Both the position numbers and the translations under genes were made by a program. A DNA stretch of 64,000 nt from Hymenopus coronatus (Eukaryota; Arthropoda; Insecta; Mantodea; Hymenopodidae), in NCBI GenBank assembly GCA_030762935.1, contig CM060887.1, forward strand, positions 17,166,501-17,230,500, given 5' to 3'. How positions within the stretch are numbered: the stretch's first letter is position 1; every line of letters starts with the position of its first letter. The notes under the pieces are model-generated. The model worked only from the letters and a program-made list of their open reading frames with translations, was not told the origin of the DNA and did not search any database. Below are positions 20,655 to 33,498 of this stretch, one piece after another.

Positions 20655-21445
20655 TCTCTTTCATTGTACATAGTAGCTAGAGAAAGTATTGTATTCCAAC
20701 CAAAAATTTGATGTAGAGATTTCACCAGAAATATATGTTTTGAGGTCACCAAAGTACAAAAAAAAATTGTTTAAAAAAAGTTCTGTGTGTTGTCTGTGGA
20801 CAGCATAGCTCAAAAACAAAAAGACCATTAAATACCAAACTTGGTATTTATGTTTAGTATCTTCCAAGGATGTGGCACACAGATTTTCAAGAAAATCCCA
20901 CCACCCACCCTTTACATGGAAATTTTTTTTGAAAATGATGTTTTTACCAAAAATATTAACATCACAAATAAAATATATATCTTGAATTTTCTGGCAATAA
21001 CCTCTTAAAACCTCTTAGTTATGGAAGAATTTTGCATAACTGAAAGCATAAGAGATAAACAAATCCTTAATGTACAAAAAAAAACCACATAATTTGTCAA
21101 ATTTTTCTTGTCGAGTTGACGATTTTCAAGATATTCCTCTGGCTTCAATTTTAAACTATGTTAACTCTTTTCAAACAGTAAGCCACCTTTTGTTCTGTCA
21201 GTTTTATTGCAGGCCATGCAAAGTGAACTGAACTTCTATTGTTTCACATAGCAACCAGCTTTTAAAAGATTTGACTATCACTTTAGCCAGTATATTCCCT
21301 TATTTCCCTTCTACTTACAAAGTAGTAATAAGACTAATTCTGCTAAAGTTTATCTCGGTTAACATGATGTAAATAAAAAAAATAATCTTTTGTAAGAATA
21401 GTTTATATGTGTAACAGCTAGATAAAGTCATGGGAATGAAAGATA
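20655..21445 (-). repeat. Repeat R, copy 2
   Basis: Minus-strand copy of repeat R. It shares the CTAGAGAAAG terminus, AATACCAAACTTGGTATTTA, CTTCCAAGGATGTGGCAC, TTTTGCATAACTGAAAGCAT and, at the far end, AGTCATGGGAATGAAAG. It shows the uninterrupted sequence where the hAT sits in copy 1. Confidence 0.65.
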
Positions 21446-22220
21446 TGTTTTTTTTTTACCTTACAATAACTTGAATACTTTCCTTTTTTTCCACAATTAT
21501 GACAGTCTTGTTTTACACGTTTCATATTGCACTCTCAGTGTTTGTATAGCTTCGAATACAACCACAAGCATGGAAGATTTTTAGTTTTACAGGCTTCTAC
21601 TGTAGTACTACATTAATACCAGAATGTTTACAGATACCATGTCATTAAAAAAGAAAAGTTAATATGGACAATGTTAACATATTATTACTAGCATTAAGAT
21701 TAGTATTTCTATTGGTTAGTTTCAGAGAGAATAAGTTTTTATAACAGTGATTATTATTTTATGCTTTAACTCGTCTGTTTTCAATTTAAACTCCATATAC
21801 TCCACCTTTCTGCCTAATGAAAATATTTCAGCATTCCATGTATTGCAAGAATTACTTTTAATTCTCTTACTAAACCTTCATTATCAATGATTAACACTAA
21901 GAATGAATTTAAGTGTAAATAACTTCTTTGCAATGTATAAGGTATCTTGTAATTATACAATATGGGAACACAATTTTCTTCTGCAGAAGCAAAGCTGTGT
22001 GCGAAGGATTTGCTTGAGAAATAGTGTACTACAATTTACTTAATTTGTGCATTCTCAACTGAAGGACAGGACCAGTGAGAACTAGCCCTGGGCAGGATGT
22101 ATGAATGGGCCATAATTTATCAATTCTGTTTTATTATTTTAAATAGGCTCTGAATTTAAGTTTTTTTTTTTTTTTTTTATGTTAGTGAAAATAAATACTT
22201 TTTAGAAATAACTGTTAATG
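21446..22220. other. Intergenic, nothing recognised
   Basis: AT-rich sequence with homopolymer runs; no supported feature. Confidence 0.35.
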
Positions 22221-22223
22221 TAA

Positions 22224-22229
22224 TTTATT
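22224..22229 (-). terminator. Poly(A) signal for the 22.3 kb exon
   Basis: AATAAA on the minus strand, about 90 bases past the stop codon of the exon at 22320-22613. Confidence 0.5.
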
Positions 22230-22319
22230 AAACACATATACAAAAATTCAACTTGTACATAAGCTCTTTGTCTATAACACTTTTAACAGCACTCTGTGAG
22301 CTTTTCATTTAGCTAACAT

Positions 22320-22613
22320 TTAAATCACATTAAAATAAGACTCAATGGCCAAGGTCCCCAAATTTGGAGGCAATGCTGGTTGATCATTCAGTTTCAGCGC
22401 TACAACCCCTAGGAAAGGATAAAAAAATGTGCAATGCTGCCCATACATTTGGTAATAAGTTTTGACTTTTTTTTGGATTATCATATTCAAGAGCTTCAAT
22501 GCTTCCAAAGTAATGTCTCTTAAGTTGGCAGGATGAATTGTTTTTAGATATTTCATTTCTTCACCAAAATCTGTTGTGGCATCAATATGATATTCATCAC
22601 CGATTATTTGCAA
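22320..22613 (-). CDS. Probable terminal exon of an unrecognised gene
   Basis: About 97 residues ending in a stop. The composition is like a real protein: ITLEALKLLNMIIQKKVKTY is an amphipathic helix, followed by YGQHCTFFYPFLGVVALKLN and the C-terminus TLAIESYFNVI. A canonical AATAAA lies 90 bases downstream. Codon use is unbiased and the frame has no stops despite the AT-rich setting. I do not recognise the family. The upstream boundary is uncertain: the frame is closed by a stop shortly before 22613, so an acceptor near 22605-22613 is likely. Other exons should be to the right on the minus strand. It could also be a remnant of a repeat. Confidence 0.4.
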   Translation of the reverse strand: MQIIGDEYHIDATTDFGEEMKYLKTIHPANLRDITLEALKLLNMIIQKKVKTYYQMYGQHCTFFYPFLGVVALKLNDQPALPPNLGTLAIESYFNVI

Positions 22614-23109
22614 GCTTCAGCAATCTGGTCTTTCCTCGAGATGCCAAATGTAACATATAAAAGCTTCATTGTATCAAATTAAATTTTAAACCTAGAGATT
22701 AGGTTTGCCACAATTATACAAAAAATAAGTCACAGCATTTTTTTTTTTTTTTTTTTAAATAAGAAACAATAAGAAAAATCTAAGATATAAGATTGAAATT
22801 ATGTGGCACTTAAGGCCCTCATAGAGAAACAAAACACAAGCACCTGGACATTTGTTTATTATGGTAAGAGTAACTACTTTCACAGGGTTGGAATCTATCA
22901 CAGGATGGGTCTCCTAAGTGATCCTTAGTGTTTAATAGCCTTTGAAGTAATCTCCAAGTACATTGCTAATGATGGAGAGTCGTGAATATTGAAATGCTGT
23001 CAGAATGTCTCCAATTTGTTAGCAAACTGTTTTCTATGCAATGGTTACTTCAATTTGGGGATATAATAATAAAAATTGACAAGGGGTAATTTTCACAGTG
23101 AAGTTGCTG

Positions 23110-23540
23110 ATCAAGCTAGGATTTTTTTTAGAAGTATATCAAAAATAAAAAATACCCGTGTCTTGGCTTTCTTTCCCATTGACCCAAATTTGACAATAAA
23201 CAATTATTTTCAAATTAGAATCATACTCTAATAATTTTTAATTCATTGGATATATTGGTATTTAAAAGAGAACTTAGAAACTTGAGCAATGTTTATCTCC
23301 AGTTTTTATTTTCTTGGAGGCATCCATCATTAGGAAAAAAAAAATCAAATATATCTGATTACAATATCCCACACGTTGGCTGTGAGGTATCTTAGTACAG
23401 TCTTGTAGTACTAGTAGCCTTAGTGCAGGCAAAGTTCATTATCAGCATCTGGTAAGTACCAGGCAGCTGGTTGATGAATAAAGATAAACAAAGTCAGTCA
23501 TTACAACTTAATGATTTTTCTTTTTTATGTGAACTGTCAC
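23110..23540. repeat. Degenerate repeat shared with 32400-32700
   Basis: Stretches such as GGCAAAGTTCAT, CCAGGCAGCTG and GTCAG..TTACAACTTAATG (abridged) recur in the same order at 32.6 kb. A minus-strand ILHDNVTVHIKK at about 23550 hints at a mariner origin. Confidence 0.4.
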
Positions 23541-24239
23541 ATTATCATGGAGAATGATAATTTTGCAAATATGACATGCACAATATGACATTAAAAAGGA
23601 CTTTTAATACTGGGCATTCACACACAAGCACACCTTGATGGTCATATGCCACAATGACTTGAATCTTGTTGAATGAGTTTGCGGAACTTGTGTTTGTGTG
23701 GTGGAATATTCAAGTTCTGTTTCATACACTGTTTCCTACATTCAATTACAATAATGTGGTTACTTAAATCTTGTAAGATTGATGTGACATTTTTGTAGCG
23801 CATCCTCTTCTGCACTTCACTTGATGTAGTACCCACTTTGCACACATTTTCCACATGTTTAGGTCCTCCCTGTTTTTTTTTTTTTGCCAGAATTCCTGTT
23901 GTCTTCTAATTTTGCACAAGCACTATTCTATCATCCTCACCTGTACATCCTCGTGTACACACATAGGATACACCCTGCGCAGATGTCATTCTGCTCCACT
24001 TCACTGCTGTTCACATGACATGACATGCATCCAGTGTTTCTCATAGCTCTGCTCACAAACACCATCTGGTAGCTTTATTTAAAAGTACTTTTCATACACT
24101 TTCAATAACATATATTAGCCTTTACAAGCCCCTTCAAGATAAAAGAAAAAGTTGTCATAATTAATGCGTTATCCCTCACATAAAATGCAATTATTGTAAA
24201 TTGATCTTTTGAACTTATATATTACTTATTTCAGGTTTC

Positions 24240-25640
24240 ATTATTAAACAATTTCTTCCTTTTAGTATGCATTTCTAGAAATTCAGACTCAATATTATAT
24301 GCGCTGACATTTTTAGATAGAAGATGGCATACCAGTTTGCTCAAAGATAGCTTAAGTAATCTACTACTTTTCTCAATATTGTTTATCTTAGTATCAATGG
24401 TAGTAAATCCTTGATGTAGTTTGTTTCAATGCTCAACAACTGCCAAGAACCTAACTCAATGATGCTATGATTAAGTACTTGAATGAGCTCACACAATCCA
24501 AAATATGTCTTAGAAAAGAATCCATTTCAGCTGACAAATTTATTTCACTTATACAACAACAGTGGCCATCTTACTGAAGTGAACTGCAATTGGTTATATA
24601 GCCTCTACCTGCATCGACAGGGATCTCATATGTAGTGCAGAGAATTAACAACACTGTTGGAGAATTTTCCATTGTTGTGGGCTTCCATAGAATGCATTGT
24701 AAATTTGTTGAAGTACACCAAAAAAGGAACCGCTTCAAGGCAACATTCAGCAATATACACTCCATATAGGTTAAGATTATGACAAACACATGTAGAAAAT
24801 TTTGCATGAGGATTCCAATGAAAGAAATGTGTTCAAGTGCCTTTGTAAGCCTAACTCATATTATTCCCATCATAAATTCGTCCATGGCAGTCCCTGATAG
24901 GAATTGTATGCATTGAATTAATTGTGCAATAGCAACTCTAATTTTCTGATTAAAGTTTGTGAATCCCAAAATCATTCATTTAGTTTGTATTTATCTTATT
25001 TAAGTAAGCATAATGAAATGTGAATGATGTCTGATCAATGTGATTTGAATCAGGAGCTGTATGAATAACTGAAAATAATCTTGTATTTTCTCTCTGTTCC
25101 AAGAGACATGACGGACACAATATGATATGAATTCATTAGGAATATCACTAGATAGACTTAAAAACATTTACCAATTTCTTGACTCTTTTTGATATTGCCA
25201 ATAGCTTTTGCAGCACTGGATCATAGCAACTCAGAAGTTCCAACATTGAGATAATTTCAATTATTTTGGATCACCAATTTTCTTATATGCCGCTTTCAAG
25301 GCCAAGCCTCTTTCACCAAGAAATAATATCACATCAGCCAAATGTATCTTATCTCTAAAATAGGCTTCATTTTCAATTTGCTCCTTGCTGCTTTGGAAGA
25401 TAGTGCCACACTGTTGCAATCGAGTTTCACCATTTCAAGTAGCATTTTTTATGGTGAATTGCTAGAATGATGCTGCAGGATTTGGTTACACAACTTTTTT
25501 TCCTTTTTAGCTGACATGAAGATATTGACTTTTCTTTAGTTCTGGCATTTTACATGTTCAAAGTAAAGACAATTTCAAAGTGATTGGCAATGGTTGGAAG
25601 TTCATGCTACCATTTTCATTATGAGCACTAATTAATGATT
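24240..25640 (-). pseudogene. Degenerate hAT-like transposase (DUF4371/ZMYM1 type)
   Basis: Broken minus-strand frames give, in order, RDKIHLADVILFLGERGLALKAAYKKIGD (shown in part), IQCCKSYW, DIPNEFISY, FSVIHTAPDSNHIDQTSFTL, a C-terminal ALDNEVSY and WASIECIV region. This is the order seen in hAT-derived proteins with a DUF4371 domain. Stops and frameshifts throughout. Terminal repeats were not located. Confidence 0.5.
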
Positions 25641-26170
25641 TGTCTGCAAAGAAAACATAACATATTGTTTTGTTTTAAATTATAACCTATTCAAAGTAAT
25701 AACATTTTACTTTTCAAATTAATGAACTCATGAAAATGTATTTATATGCAAAGCTTTCCCTAGTGTGCTAGTATACAAAAATTTATAAACAATGGCTACT
25801 CGACAATTATAAAATTGATTTATTCTTACTGTTTTCCACCGCTTCAGCACATTGCTAAAGAAATTTGTCTTTAAATGGATCCTGAACAGAGACAAGCTTT
25901 TGTTGTCTTCATTATCACTGCACACTGTAAACATAATGTGGTTTTAATTATGGTTTAATTTATTACCTATTCACAGAAACACATATCACTCACATAAATG
26001 GACCTGTGAAAACTTAATTACATACAGTGTTTTTCTTAATGTTACTGTAGACAAATTGATGAACAATGACTATTCAAAAATAGCAAAACTTGATTTACAC
26101 TTACCATTTTCCACTACTTCTGCACAGCACTCATCAGTTTATTGTGAAGCTTGGACATCAGATGAATAAT
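25641..26170. other. Intergenic, nothing recognised
   Basis: AT-rich; a weak internal similarity between about 25735-25930 and 26030-26120 (ACTTACCATTTTCCAC-like motifs) suggests an old duplication. Confidence 0.3.
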
Positions 26171-26177
26171 AATTATG

Positions 26178-26284
26178 GTTTCTCGGGCTAACAGCCAGGT
26201 AACCCAATACTGCCCAAGCTTTCAGCAACTAACTCTGCCACCATCCTCAGGGGAACTCTTACGTAGCTGTTAGCCTGAGAAAAC
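26178..26284 (-). repeat. Penelope-type terminal sequence with hammerhead-like core
   Basis: Ends are inverted (GGTTTCTCGGGCTAACAGC at 26178-26196 and its near-complement at 26266-26284). On the minus strand the interior has CTGAGGA (26250-26244), then GAAAGCTT (26223-26216) followed by GGG, which can pair with the CCC before CTGAGGA. This recalls the hammerhead motifs embedded in Penelope-like elements. The stem II geometry is not canonical. Confidence 0.4.
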
Positions 26285-26289
26285 ATCAT

Positions 26290-26995
26290 TAATAATCAAC
26301 ACCAGGAAAGCTTCACACCTTTAATCAGTTGACTGTCTTTTACTGCTCAGTTATCACACACTGATGAAGAAAAAACCCTCAGCTAAATAAATTTGTCTAT
26401 TTTTCCCCTTTTCATCTTCATTCTTCTCTCTTGTACTAATATTGCAGAGTGTTAATTTCACCAAAGTTAACAACACCAAGTGGGAAAGCCTTCTCACAGT
26501 GCTGCCAATTCCTCTATAGAAAGTTGTGAGGGTAGCATCATCAAACACTATGCTTTTAAATGATCCAAAACCTTTAGTAGTCAAAGACCAAATTAATAGC
26601 ATGACTACTATGTTAACACTTATCAGGTATTTAAAATATCACTGTCCACAACTTCAATTGTGCTGCTGTGTGCAGATAAAATATATTGCCTCCCTCCATC
26701 CTTTTCATAGATTGTCACTTGTCAACCCTAATGGTATCATGCTTCCTCTTACATTAAAATATTTTGTTTTTTAACAATGCTGTAAATTGCCAGGATCATA
26801 GAAGCTGGAATTTTGTTCTGCTGTACCTGGTAAATCAACAGACATGGGGCTGTTGCCTTTAGTCACATTTAAAAGCTATTGGTCTGGGCCAGTTTTAGAT
26901 GCACAATCTTGGGATAAAAAGGCCAGCAACACAAGTAACGAATCAGCTCTCCAGCTACAATACAAATTACATAACACATGCTCCAATAATCAAAC
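26290..26995. other. Intergenic, nothing recognised
   Basis: Two short overlapping open frames near 26354-26774 have no domain and are not called. Confidence 0.3.
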
Positions 26996-26999
26996 CTTG

Positions 27000-27545
27000 G
27001 AAAAATTAGAAGACAGACACCGATGGCATGGAAAAATCAGTTGCAATCCACACTGACAGCAACATTACCTTGGACTTACTGCAGAATGTCAAGAATCACG
27101 GTTGGCTCAAACAAAATCCAAAGAACACTGATCAAACTCATCAGTAAAACTGGCATCTACACTTAAAATGGGTTAAAGCTCATGTTGGAATAATAGGCAA
27201 TGAGAAGGTGGACCTCCTTGTTAAACAGGCTGCAGTAGTGCTGATGCCAAAGTGGCTTTTGACAAGACACCAATGAGTGCGGTAAAAAAGAGACATATGC
27301 AAATAGCCTGGAAAAGTGGGAAACAGAGAGGCAAACAACAACAAAAGGTGCCATAACAAAATCATTTTTTCCTAGCATTAAACAAAAGCTGCAAGTTAAA
27401 TTTATCACAACATATAACATAACAGTGCTGACAGTAGGACATGTCAAGATCGGCAAATACCTACTGTGGTCCAAACTAATTGAAGACTCCACATGCATCT
27501 GCAGCAAGAACATACAAACTATAGCACATCATTTACGAAAGTGAA
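27000..27545 (+). pseudogene. LINE RNase H and C-terminal fragment
   Basis: Plus-strand frames encode AVAIHTDSNITLDLLQ (RNase H active site Asp) and LKWVKAHVGIIGNEKVDLLVKQAA (the conserved His/Asn/Asp end of RNase H; shown to 20 residues: WVKAHVGIIGNEKVDLLVKQ). Beyond these is a Cys-containing tail (STCICSKNIQTIAHH) typical of LINE ORF2 C-termini with RNase H (I/R1/Jockey-like lineages). Several stops are present. No reverse transcriptase was seen upstream. Confidence 0.6.
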
Positions 27546-28432
27546 GTGTTATATAGTGAAAGAGAAGTGTTAATATAAAAAATAGGCCAAAAAACAAGTG
27601 AGCTTGTGAATAAATACGTAAAATACTTTCAGAAATTTGCTATACAAAGGCACCATATAGGACATAATCTCAAAAACAGCATGCATGTAGCATTACTTAA
27701 TGTAATGAGCATTGCAGCTAATAAAATCACAAAAATAAAAACAAAACAAAAAACTAACCAACTAAGCCACCCAGACAAAAATACTTCCTCTTGTTAATAT
27801 ATAACACAATGGGTAGTACTTAGATATTTTAAACCCAATATGAAACTTCTCTTTTGGATAGAATATTATATTTACCACCTAATTACCACACATACTTAAG
27901 CCCCTATTATATTAGACCTAGAAACTTCGGTAACTGGAGCCTCAAGATGCTACGGTCCCAGACATCCTGCTGCCCCTCTCTTCAGGTCTGCTGATTGCAG
28001 ACTTGTTGATGACTATGGTCTTAGAAGACAAGTGAAATTTTTGTAATGCCTGCGTCTCTAGTGTTTCCTTTTAATAATAATAAATGCAACAATCTAAATA
28101 CATGCTCTTTAATTGCAGAACTTGCACATGAAATGCAGACCAAACAAAGGCATGTTGCATTTCTTAAGTGAAATATTTGAACCTCTAAAGCTGACGAGCT
28201 GCTAAGAGAGCTAGAAGTTTAGAATAATTCATCTTAATAAATGATTATATGCAACTTTATGTAATCTTTCAAATGTATCTTTTAGTTAATTGTTTTTAAA
28301 ATACATATATATCTTTAGATGATAGCTCAAGCTTAAATATTAAATATCATACATATCAACTAAGGCTCTGTAATCTAAAAAATAAAGATTAATACAGTAA
28401 GGGGGGTTGGGATGGGGATGGAACAAAAACTC
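27546..28432. other. Intergenic, nothing recognised
   Basis: AT-rich; no supported feature. Confidence 0.35.
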
Positions 28433-28705
28433 AGCCTTGATTGCCTCTGGAGGCTAGTGGTTAACACACGTCTCCAAATCCAGAGAACTTGAGTCAATTC
28501 CTGGCTAGAGGGTGAAAATTTTTCTTTAACCAGGTTTATTTCCTTATCTTCCCTAATATGAAAGCGAATCTGAATGTGTATCTAAATTTTAAAGACAACC
28601 AACAGATTAAAACAAATGTACACCATTGCCGATAAGCAACTGTTCAAAAGGCAAAGCCACTGGGATGTTAAAGGCAACAAAATGGAACAAAAATAAATAA
28701 ATTAA
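28433..28705 (+). repeat. tRNA-derived SINE, family C
   Basis: Head with box A-like GGCTAGTGGTTAACACACG and box B-like GAACTTGAGTCAATTCC, followed by an unrelated body and an AAATAAATAAATTAA tail. Single copy in the window. Confidence 0.5.
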
Positions 28706-28877
28706 CAGAGGGGAAAGGCTTAGGCATGGTTTCCTTCAGTCAGCAAGGTAAATACCAGATTGGATATTTAATACCACGACTCAAACGTTCCACCTCAAGT
28801 CTAAATCAATAGTAAAAATGCAAGTAAATGGTAATGACAATTGTGCTGCCACCTACTCAAGATACTGAAAGTAACTA

Positions 28878-29062
28878 GACTGGATGGCACCCTAATATCA
28901 TTTGCTTGGTGTGGAGCAATGATATGGTACAGGGATGAGACCTTGAAGACTCACTGTCCACTGTAATCTTTACACCCATGGTGAACACAGACTGGGAAGC
29001 ACCCTAATACCATCTGCTTGGCATGAAATAAAAGTGGTATGGAACAGAGATGAGACCTAGAA
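28878..29062. repeat. Imperfect tandem duplication
   Basis: Two units about 111 bp apart share ACTGG...GCACCCTAATA, CAT.TGCTTGG and GATGAGACCT.GAA in order. Confidence 0.5.
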
Positions 29063-29551
29063 TGCTATCAATCACACACCAATCAACAAGGAATATCACA
29101 TAACAGATTTATCATGATATAACCAGTAGTTAAAGCAACGTAAAATAAAAATAAACAAGTAAATCTATCTGATCTGTACCTTTTGTTTTGTTTGCTAGAT
29201 TAATAAAAACTATCCAAGATATTTAATGCTGGCAAGCTTTCTAATATGAACTCATCTCTCACAAACAGATGCAGTGAAGTCAATGTTCGAATCAGAACAT
29301 TTTAAGTCTCTGAGGTACAGACAAGTCAGTGGTTTAGATGCAAAATGTATGCTTTTGAAATCTTTAATTTGCTCCTTATAATGCTCTCATGGTGGAATCA
29401 TTATGCTGTTGAGAGCGGCTTGCAACTGACACAATAAAAAAGCATTATTTTCATTGAATCAATGAATAAAACTACCAAAGAACTTTATGATAAGTTGACC
29501 CATTGTACAGAATTGGTTATTCTTAAGGACCTAACTACAAACATCTAGCCT

Positions 29552-29590
<39 letters not shown>

Positions 29591-30538
29591 TTTTTGAGAT
29601 TTGTGATATGCTCAGAACAGGAAAGGGAAAAGGTAGAAGCAAATGTTAGAAAAGATTGGAAAGAATAACACAAAAAATAACAATATTAAGTTTATTATTA
29701 CATATCAGCAATACAAAATAAATGCTGAATAGTAAATTAAATGCTATGTTTACTGCATTAATTGCACATAGAGCTGCATTTCATTAAAGAACTAATATTA
29801 TTAATTAATTTAAATAATTTATCCATGTCCAATATATTAAGCTATTAATTTTTTTATTAATCAACTAGCTATGATGTTAAACACTCCAACCAGTTAAGTT
29901 CTTGCGGATACATTTTGATTTTATAGACATATATTTCTTCCTGATGGCAGTGTACATTAAAACACTTAAGAAATTGACATCTGTGCATAGTAATTTAATG
30001 GTGTATTTAATAGATTTAGATCAAGTTGTATCTAAAAAATCCTATTTCTAAAAAAGTTTCTATTTACATAGTTTAAAAAAATGCAATAATAAAACTAAAA
30101 ATAAATTGTGATAGAGACATACACACACAGAACTAAGTGATATGAACATTTATGTGAAAAGAAAATCTTCCTCACTTTACCATAATGATGTTGGTTTTAA
30201 ACATACATTAACATTTTTAGAGAAATCTGTGTGTCATAGGCTCAGTCACATAAGTAATTTCCCTAATTAATGCAGAAAATCAAGGAATAAAAAAGTTTAG
30301 ATTACAAAACTGGGTTTCAAAATATGATGCAAAATGCCTGAGGACATACATTAATCAGTTTTGGATTTGATATGGAATATATTAAAAAGTATTTGCAAGG
30401 AGCTGATTCCATCATTCTTTACTGCTAATTCCAGTTTTGTGCAGATAAGTATATTAACATATATACACAATACATGAAATTAAGTAGAATACATTTTAAC
30501 TGCTTCATTTTTGCATCATGATACTGAGATGCAGTGTA
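29063..30538. other. Intergenic with a (GT)n microsatellite
   Basis: AT-rich sequence. A GT dinucleotide run of about 17 units lies at 29555-29589. No gene seen. Confidence 0.5.
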
Positions 30539-31840
30539 CGAGGGGCACACTGAAAGTCATGAGCAACACTGTTTTACAATCTTAATATTTATTTTTAAGC
30601 CAAACCAAATATATCATCATAATCTACAGACTTTCTTTCACTTTTCGGCATAGTCTCCATTGTTTTGCACACATTTTTCCCATCGTTCTACAAGTTTGAA
30701 AATGCCCTTGTGATAGAACTCTGTTCCAGCTGCCCGCAGACCCTGACGCACTGCTTTCCGAATATCCTCCAGCGTCTCGTAGCATTGGCCACGCATTTGC
30801 TCCTTCACAGAACCGAAAAGATGGTAGTCAGAGGGTGCCAAGTCGGGACTGCAGGGAGGATGTGGAAGAGTTTCCCACCCTTATGCCCTGATCTTCTCCA
30901 TAGTGGCACGGGCAGTATGCGGACGCGCATTATCCTGTTGAAGGATGATCCTCTTTCCAGGGCGTTTATCATGCAAAGCCCGATGGAGCTTCAGAAGTGT
31001 CTTGATGTAGCGGTCAGAATTTATGGTTTGTCCAGGTTCAAGAAAGTGAACCAGAATGCAACCTTGTGCATCCCAAAAGACTCTTCCCATAACTTTTCCT
31101 ACAGACTGCACTGTATTCGCTTTCTTCTTCGATGGCGAGTTCAAGTGGTGCCATTCCATACTCTGATGTTTTGTTTCTGGCTCATAGTGATGGAACCAGC
31201 TCTCATCTCCAGTCACAATACACGTCAAAAATTCATCACCTTCATTATGAAATCTCTGAAGAAGGTTTTGTGCAATGGTTCTTCTCTGAAGTTTGTGGTC
31301 TTCAGTCAATAAACGGGGGACCCAACGTGCACAGACCTTTCGATAACCCAAGCTGTGGATCATTTCTTGCACTGCACTATGTCCTATTCCAAGTTGCGCA
31401 GCAATTTCATTCACAGTGAAACGCCTATCTCCTGTAATGAGCTCATCAACTCTTTCCTTGTTGCGTTCTGTAGAGGCAGTTCGAGGATGCCCGCTACGAG
31501 GCGCATTTTGCAGACTCGTGTTTCCATCTTTGAAATGTTTCACCCATCTTCTAACACTGCTGGCACCCATGCAGACACCTCCATACGCATGTTGAAGTCT
31601 GAGATGAATTTCAGGAGTAGATTTTCCTTCTTTCACAAGGAATTCAATGACAGCACGCTGTCGAAACGAAACATCAATGTCAGCCATTTTTCAAAAACCG
31701 TCTGTGGTCACGTGATAGAAGCACAATATTTCAACATGTGGCTTAAAGTCTGTATATTACGATCCTGCAATTCGTTTCGTTACATTGTTGAAATTTAAAT
31801 TTTTACAATGGGTTGCTCGTGACTTTCAGTATGCCCCTCG
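30539..31840 (-). mobile_element. Mariner element 2 (1.3 kb, DD34D)
   Basis: Complete 1302 bp element flanked by TA (30537-30538, 31841-31842). Terminal repeats start CGAGGGG(C/A)CAY-like at both ends and match those of element 1. Opposite orientation to element 1, so the two form a 20 kb inverted pair. A roughly 10 bp gap in the 5' leader, relative to element 1, removes its TGACGTCA. Confidence 0.92.
30638..31687 (-). pseudogene. Mariner transposase with one nonsense codon
   Basis: A 349-codon frame starting MADIDVSFRQRAVIEF, with a paired helix-turn-helix, then VTGDESW, ILQQDNARPHTA and SPDLAPSDYH in DD34D spacing. The only inactivating change is TAA at 30883-30881, where element 1 has TTA (Leu). 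The adjacent PPCSPD (Cys for the usual Tyr) is a further unusual substitution. No indels. Everything downstream of the stop, including the third catalytic Asp, is in frame, so this is the best-preserved transposase in the window. Confidence 0.92.
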
Positions 31841-31842
31841 TA

Positions 31843-32399
31843 CCTTGGATTTACATATATAAACACAAACTGTACAATAAAATAGTGTTCCTTTATAATT
31901 TCTGATATATAGATTATGAACATCTGAAGTAGGTTGTCCTTCCCCTGGTGCCTGGTCACATGCCAAATAATAAATCTACTGAAATAAGGTACTGATTTTT
32001 CCTCCAATTCCCTATAAAGTAAGCCCTGCAAACTGCTTTCACACACTTTATAGAGCTCTGGAAGCATTTTGAAAACATTCAGCAACAAGAGTTGAAATTC
32101 TAAGAAAGCACGTTACTGACCTGCCTCCACTCTTGCCAAAATTAACTCACTAACGCACACCTCAGTCACAGATGCTTTGTATAATCTGTTTCTGCTGACA
32201 ATTTTGCAAAGGTACGTAATGTTATTCCTTACTCGGATTGTATTTCTGAACATTGCAGCTATTAATTTGACTGTTTCAGGATGACAATCACCAATACAAA
32301 TAAATGTACTACACTTACAAGAGGCACCTGTTACATTGATGCTACAGATTGAGCTGGATTATTTAAAATGTCTAAGTAAAAGTAGATTTAAAAAAACAT
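31843..32399. other. Intergenic, nothing recognised
   Basis: No supported feature. Confidence 0.35.
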
Positions 32400-32720
32400 A
32401 ACTCTCTCTTCCATAGGCCCAAGTTTCACTACAAAAAAGTATTTAAAAATTAGAATGATTCACTAATATTTAATTCCTTGTATATATCAGTGTTTAAAAA
32501 GTATAGCGGAAAAAATTTACAGGTTTTACTCTCTTCACTAAAGAACTTTCGGTTGTAAGTTATCTTTAGTGTGGTTTTGAACCCAGATATTTATAGCCTC
32601 GGTGAGGGCAAAGTTCATCATACCAGGCAGCTGATCGCTGAGCAGAAGACAGATCTCAAGTCAGCTGTTACAATTGCAAATTACATTTTTTTCTTTTCTG
32701 TCAGATAGAGAAAGCCAAGA
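32400..32720. repeat. Degenerate repeat shared with 23110-23540
   Basis: Same order of short matches as the 23.1-23.5 kb region (GGGCAAAGTTCATCATACCA, GGCAGCTGATCGCTGA, AAGTCAGCTGTTACAA). Unclassified, possibly mariner-derived. Confidence 0.4.
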
Positions 32721-33498
32721 AATGGATATTTTGGTTTTTGATGTTTTTTCATATGTAATGTAACGAGAGCTCCAACTTTTATTGATAAATTTGCAAGCAA
32801 CTTGTTGCGAGCAAATTTATCTAGAGAAGAGCTGTAGCTCGAGTTGTATATAATAAGACTCTTTCACGAATAAAATAATGATTTGATAATATGATTAGCC
32901 TATTAGGCCATTTGTCTTGACATATATTTGTACTAAAATTACTGTAACTTGATGTCCATATCATAAATTTCAGATCTCTTTGTATTGCTACATTCTATTA
33001 TTTTGGCTTAGTAAAGCATGATTGCAATTAATATGTCTATTGGAACTTCCATCATTATGTACAGGAATATCACTGTACATTGATTTTCATAGAGAAAACA
33101 AATGCACTTGGGTGCAATAAATTTAGAAAAACAATTGCACATGGGTGTGATAAAAGAAAAAGAAAGAAAGATTAAAATGCAGAGATAATGAGTTCTGATT
33201 GGCTGGAATTTTACGTGTCAATGTACTGGATTGGCCACTTCCTATGATCAGTGTCATGAACGAAATAGTCACTATAAAATATTGCAGCTCAATGTGCAAC
33301 ATAACAAGACCCCTTGTTAGAGGATTCAGTTCTCTTACAGAGATAAACGAAGAGCACAAGGGAAAATCCAACTTCATTTAATGACAATTGTTCCACATTA
33401 ACAAATACTTTACTTTTGACCTTAGTCTTTTTCCATTTGAACAAATTATTTTGAAGATGTCTAGCTGGTAATGAATGTTTTCCCCATCTTTTGAAATA
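32721..33498. other. Intergenic, nothing recognised
   Basis: No supported feature. Confidence 0.35.

Noticed and set aside
30665..31312. 215-codon plus-strand frame, plus others at 31132-31798
   Set aside because: Antisense shadows of the mariner 2 transposase.
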